From: JBNJEM01 sp051745935
GTDB taxonomy: Bacteria; Planctomycetota; Planctomycetia; Pirellulales; Pirellulaceae
DNA: 17,029 nt
Reading direction: 5' to 3'
NCBI GenBank assembly: GCA_051745935.1
Contig: JBNJEM010000087.1
Location: 1 to 17,029, forward strand
Program-made: the position numbers and the translations under genes
The notes under the pieces: model-generated
The model's database searches: none
What the model saw: only the letters and a program-made list of their open reading frames with translations
What the model was told of the DNA's origin: nothing
Shown: one piece after another, positions 15,581 to 17,029 of the stretch
Layout of the letters: every line of letters starts with the position of its first letter
Numbering within the stretch: the stretch's first letter is position 1

Positions 15581-16009
15581 TTATTCCAGGGGATTGCTCC
15601 AAACAAGACGAGGGAACCGGCTGAAGTCACGGTCGTTTGAATACACGCAGCCGCCATACTCGGAGGCCAACGCGGCAATCATGGCATCCGTGGCGAGGTT
15701 TCCACCCGTGCCCGTTTGGGCGAGCAACGCGAAGAAACGGTGGACGGTAACGGCGGACGGGGAGAGCAAACGCACATGATCCCGCTCCAGCCAACTCGCG
15801 ATCGCGGCTTGGACCTGCTGAACCGTCATCGGATTCTCCGCCAGGGTGGGATGTGTCATCAGACGGACAAAGCCGACCACCACAACCCAGGGTAGGCCCA
15901 CAATCTCCGAGTCCGACAGTACTCGCTCCCACCACCTCCGGGCCGCTTGATGATGTGGTGCCTCCTCGTCGTAAGCATACACCAGCAGATTGATGTCCGG
16001 CACGATCAT
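15581..16009 (-). CDS. vapC: VapC-type toxin, PIN-domain ribonuclease
   Basis: 142 residues, one PIN domain of the VapC type, a Mg-dependent RNase that cuts tRNA, rRNA or mRNA when freed from its antitoxin. Acidic site residues seen are D5 (MIVPDINLLVYAYDEE), D108 (GGNLATDAMIAAL) and the pair D126/D128 (YSNDRDFSRFP). The segment GLPWVVVVGFVRLMTHP (38-54), where many VapC proteins have a catalytic Glu, carries Gly at 46. Either another acid serves or activity is altered; some members of this subgroup also lack it as far as I recall. The ATG overlaps the TGA stop of vapB (ATGA), the usual translationally coupled order antitoxin then toxin. Confidence 0.92.
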   Translation of the reverse strand: MIVPDINLLVYAYDEEAPHHQAARRWWERVLSDSEIVGLPWVVVVGFVRLMTHPTLAENPMTVQQVQAAIASWLERDHVRLLSPSAVTVHRFFALLAQTGTGGNLATDAMIAALASEYGGCVYSNDRDFSRFPRLVWSNPLE

Positions 16010-16260
16010 CGGCCACCTGCCGTGTCTTCCGCCTCGAGCTGGTCATAAAGCTGATTCAAACTCACCCCGTGAAAACCGGGTTTCAGGCCCAGGGGGTGTG
16101 GCTTGACCGTGAACTGCCGAGCCGATCCCTCTTTCGATTGCCGTGCAAGCCCCAGCGACAAGGTTTCCTCCACCACCTCTCGAAACGGCCGTTGCCGCGC
16201 CTGCGCCAAATCCCGCAGCTCACGCAATAACGCATCGCTGATGTTCAATGTGGTTCTCAT
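16006..16260 (-). CDS. vapB: VapB-type antitoxin with N-terminal ribbon-helix-helix
   Basis: 84 residues from ATG 16260. The N-terminus MRTTLNISDALLRELRDLAQ fits a ribbon-helix-helix DNA-binding fold, with a helix PFREVVEETLSLGL following. The C-terminal part (LKPGFHGVSLNQLYDQLEAE) is the kind of tail that binds into the toxin groove. A longer frame upstream (to 16296) was rejected because the promoter elements lie inside it. The gene overlaps vapC by 4 bp. It probably represses its own promoter together with VapC through the palindrome at 16277-16292. Confidence 0.88.
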   Translation of the reverse strand: MRTTLNISDALLRELRDLAQARQRPFREVVEETLSLGLARQSKEGSARQFTVKPHPLGLKPGFHGVSLNQLYDQLEAEDTAGGR

Positions 16261-16266
16261 ATTGGC

Positions 16267-16296
16267 ATCATAGCTTCGTGCCACGCGGCACGTCAA
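16267..16296 (-). promoter_or_regulatory. vapBC promoter with operator palindrome in the spacer
   Basis: On the minus strand TTGACG (16296-16291), an 18-bp spacer and TATGAT (16272-16267) make a good sigma70-like promoter. CGTGCC-ACGC-GGCACG (16277-16292), a 6-bp inverted repeat, lies almost entirely in the spacer. Transcription would be expected to start at about 16260, the A of the vapB ATG, so the message may be leaderless; consistent with that, no ribosome site is visible. Confidence 0.6.
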
Positions 16297-16890
16297 GCAT
16301 CGTGATGTAAACCGTGGCCGACGGCGACAAGACCGGCCGGGCGCCGACAGAAACGCCAGAAGCCCGCGCCATCGGTTTGCAGCCTACCGCCCGGAAAATA
16401 CCAAGTCCCTGCGATGCATCGCATTGCGGCGCAATACCAGGGCGGTGTTGGAACAGTCGAAACGAACGGACCAGAAGGACCAATGGGCCCAAAGACAGCG
16501 GTTTACGGCTTTTGCGGCGGCCTGCCGACCAGCTGAAGTTACCACAAGCTGGACCTGTTCTTTTTTCGACATCGCTCGTCCGTGTTCCGTTCCCAATCGG
16601 GGCGCACACGCCGCTGGGTCGTTTTGGTCCTTTTCGTCCTTTCTCGTCACTTGGGTTTCTTTCCGTCCCTTCGGTCCTTGCTTCAACCTGGGACGCGCAC
16701 TAAACGCAACAACCGGCACTGCAACTTGGCGTTCCCGGCCTCGCCGCAACGGTGGGCGCCTATTGCCCGCGCCGGTGTGCAAACCGCGCGGGTTGCTTGT
16801 TGCGCGGTGACGAAACTGTTTACAATGGGTGGATGCATCGTTCGGAAAAGGTGAGACGCCCGGGTTGATTCGCGCGACACCACCTTGCCC
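16297..16890. other. gene-free region with low-complexity sequence
   Basis: No protein-like frame; the 199-codon minus frame at 16384-16983 begins in the repeat and resembles nothing known. Iterated GGTCCTT-like heptamers occur at 16621-16680, with an inverted counterpart GGACCAGAAGGACCAA at 16466-16481. No RNA gene was recognised. Confidence 0.5.
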
Positions 16891-17029
16891 AATTACACCG
16901 GTCGCGGATGACTTTCTCCGCCGCGAGTCGGACCAACGGGAGGACGGCTTGCGTCGTGCGGCTTTCCACCCGGGAAAATCCAACCGCCTGAATTACACCG
17001 GTCGCGGATGACTTTCTCCGCCGCGAGTC
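16891..17029 (-). repeat. 100-bp repeat, copies F and G in tandem (reverse; G cut by the window end)
   Basis: AATTACACCGGTCGCGGATG begins at 16891 and again at 16991, exactly 100 bp apart. Copy F is complete and ends with CAACCGCCTGAATTACA; copy G is identical to F over its visible 39 bp and runs off the edge. Both carry TTACACC where copies C and D have TATACC. Confidence 0.92.

Noticed and set aside
16261..16296. Upstream start for VapB
   Set aside because: It would run through the -35, palindrome and -10, and family homology begins at MRTTLNIS.
16379..16411. Faint further relic of the 100-bp repeat (CCCGGAAAATACCAAG)
   Set aside because: About 25 of 33 positions match the end of the repeat by eye, but the match is short and could be chance.

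Overview
This window looks like a bacterial chromosome fragment, most likely from a planctomycete (Planctomycetota). That assignment is an inference from three things: two Gfo/Idh/MocA oxidoreductases sitting with sugar enzymes, a short palindromic repeat (core CACGGGACAAGCCCGTG) of a kind I associate with planctomycete genomes, and long gene-poor stretches filled with dispersed repeats. The DNA is moderately GC-rich and genes lie on both strands. The large pyruvate:ferredoxin oxidoreductase indicates at least facultatively anaerobic carbon metabolism. I cannot name a species.

Layout. (1) 1-867, minus: an MscS-type mechanosensitive channel that runs off the left edge. (2) 868-3005: a repeat-rich area holding a tandem 81-bp array, several copies of a 100-bp interspersed repeat, and one cold-shock protein gene (minus) with a strong intrinsic terminator. 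(3) 3006-4375, minus: a small cupin protein and a NYN-ribonuclease/LOTUS protein. (4) 4376-5639: 1.26 kb without a convincing gene. Its right end, just before the sugar operon, contains competing RNA hairpins. (5) 5640-9583, plus: a four-gene operon (NAD-dependent SDR epimerase/dehydratase, Gfo/Idh/MocA oxidoreductase, TIM-barrel sugar isomerase/epimerase, second Gfo/Idh/MocA oxidoreductase). This is very probably an oxidoreductive sugar or polyol pathway. (6) 9584-10410: palindromic repeats and the C-terminal remnant of a GH127 (DUF1680) beta-L-arabinofuranosidase-type gene, bracketed by two different repeat families. (7) 10469-15141, minus: full-length pyruvate:ferredoxin (flavodoxin) oxidoreductase followed 26 bp later by a dihydroorotate-dehydrogenase-like flavoprotein that lacks the usual catalytic loop motif. 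(8) 15581-16260, minus: a VapBC toxin-antitoxin pair with a well-formed promoter carrying a palindrome between -35 and -10. (9) 16297-17029: no gene seen; low-complexity sequence, then another tandem pair of the 100-bp repeat that continues past the window.

The most unusual material is non-coding. The 100-bp repeat family occurs as singles, as head-to-tail dimers in exact 100-bp register, and as a truncated copy that supplies the stop codon of the GH127 remnant. The 81-bp array has two identical units, each holding a 24-codon mini-ORF. The sugar-operon leader has a 14-pair hairpin, part of which can instead pair with an upstream segment. No defence or phage system and no CRISPR array was found.
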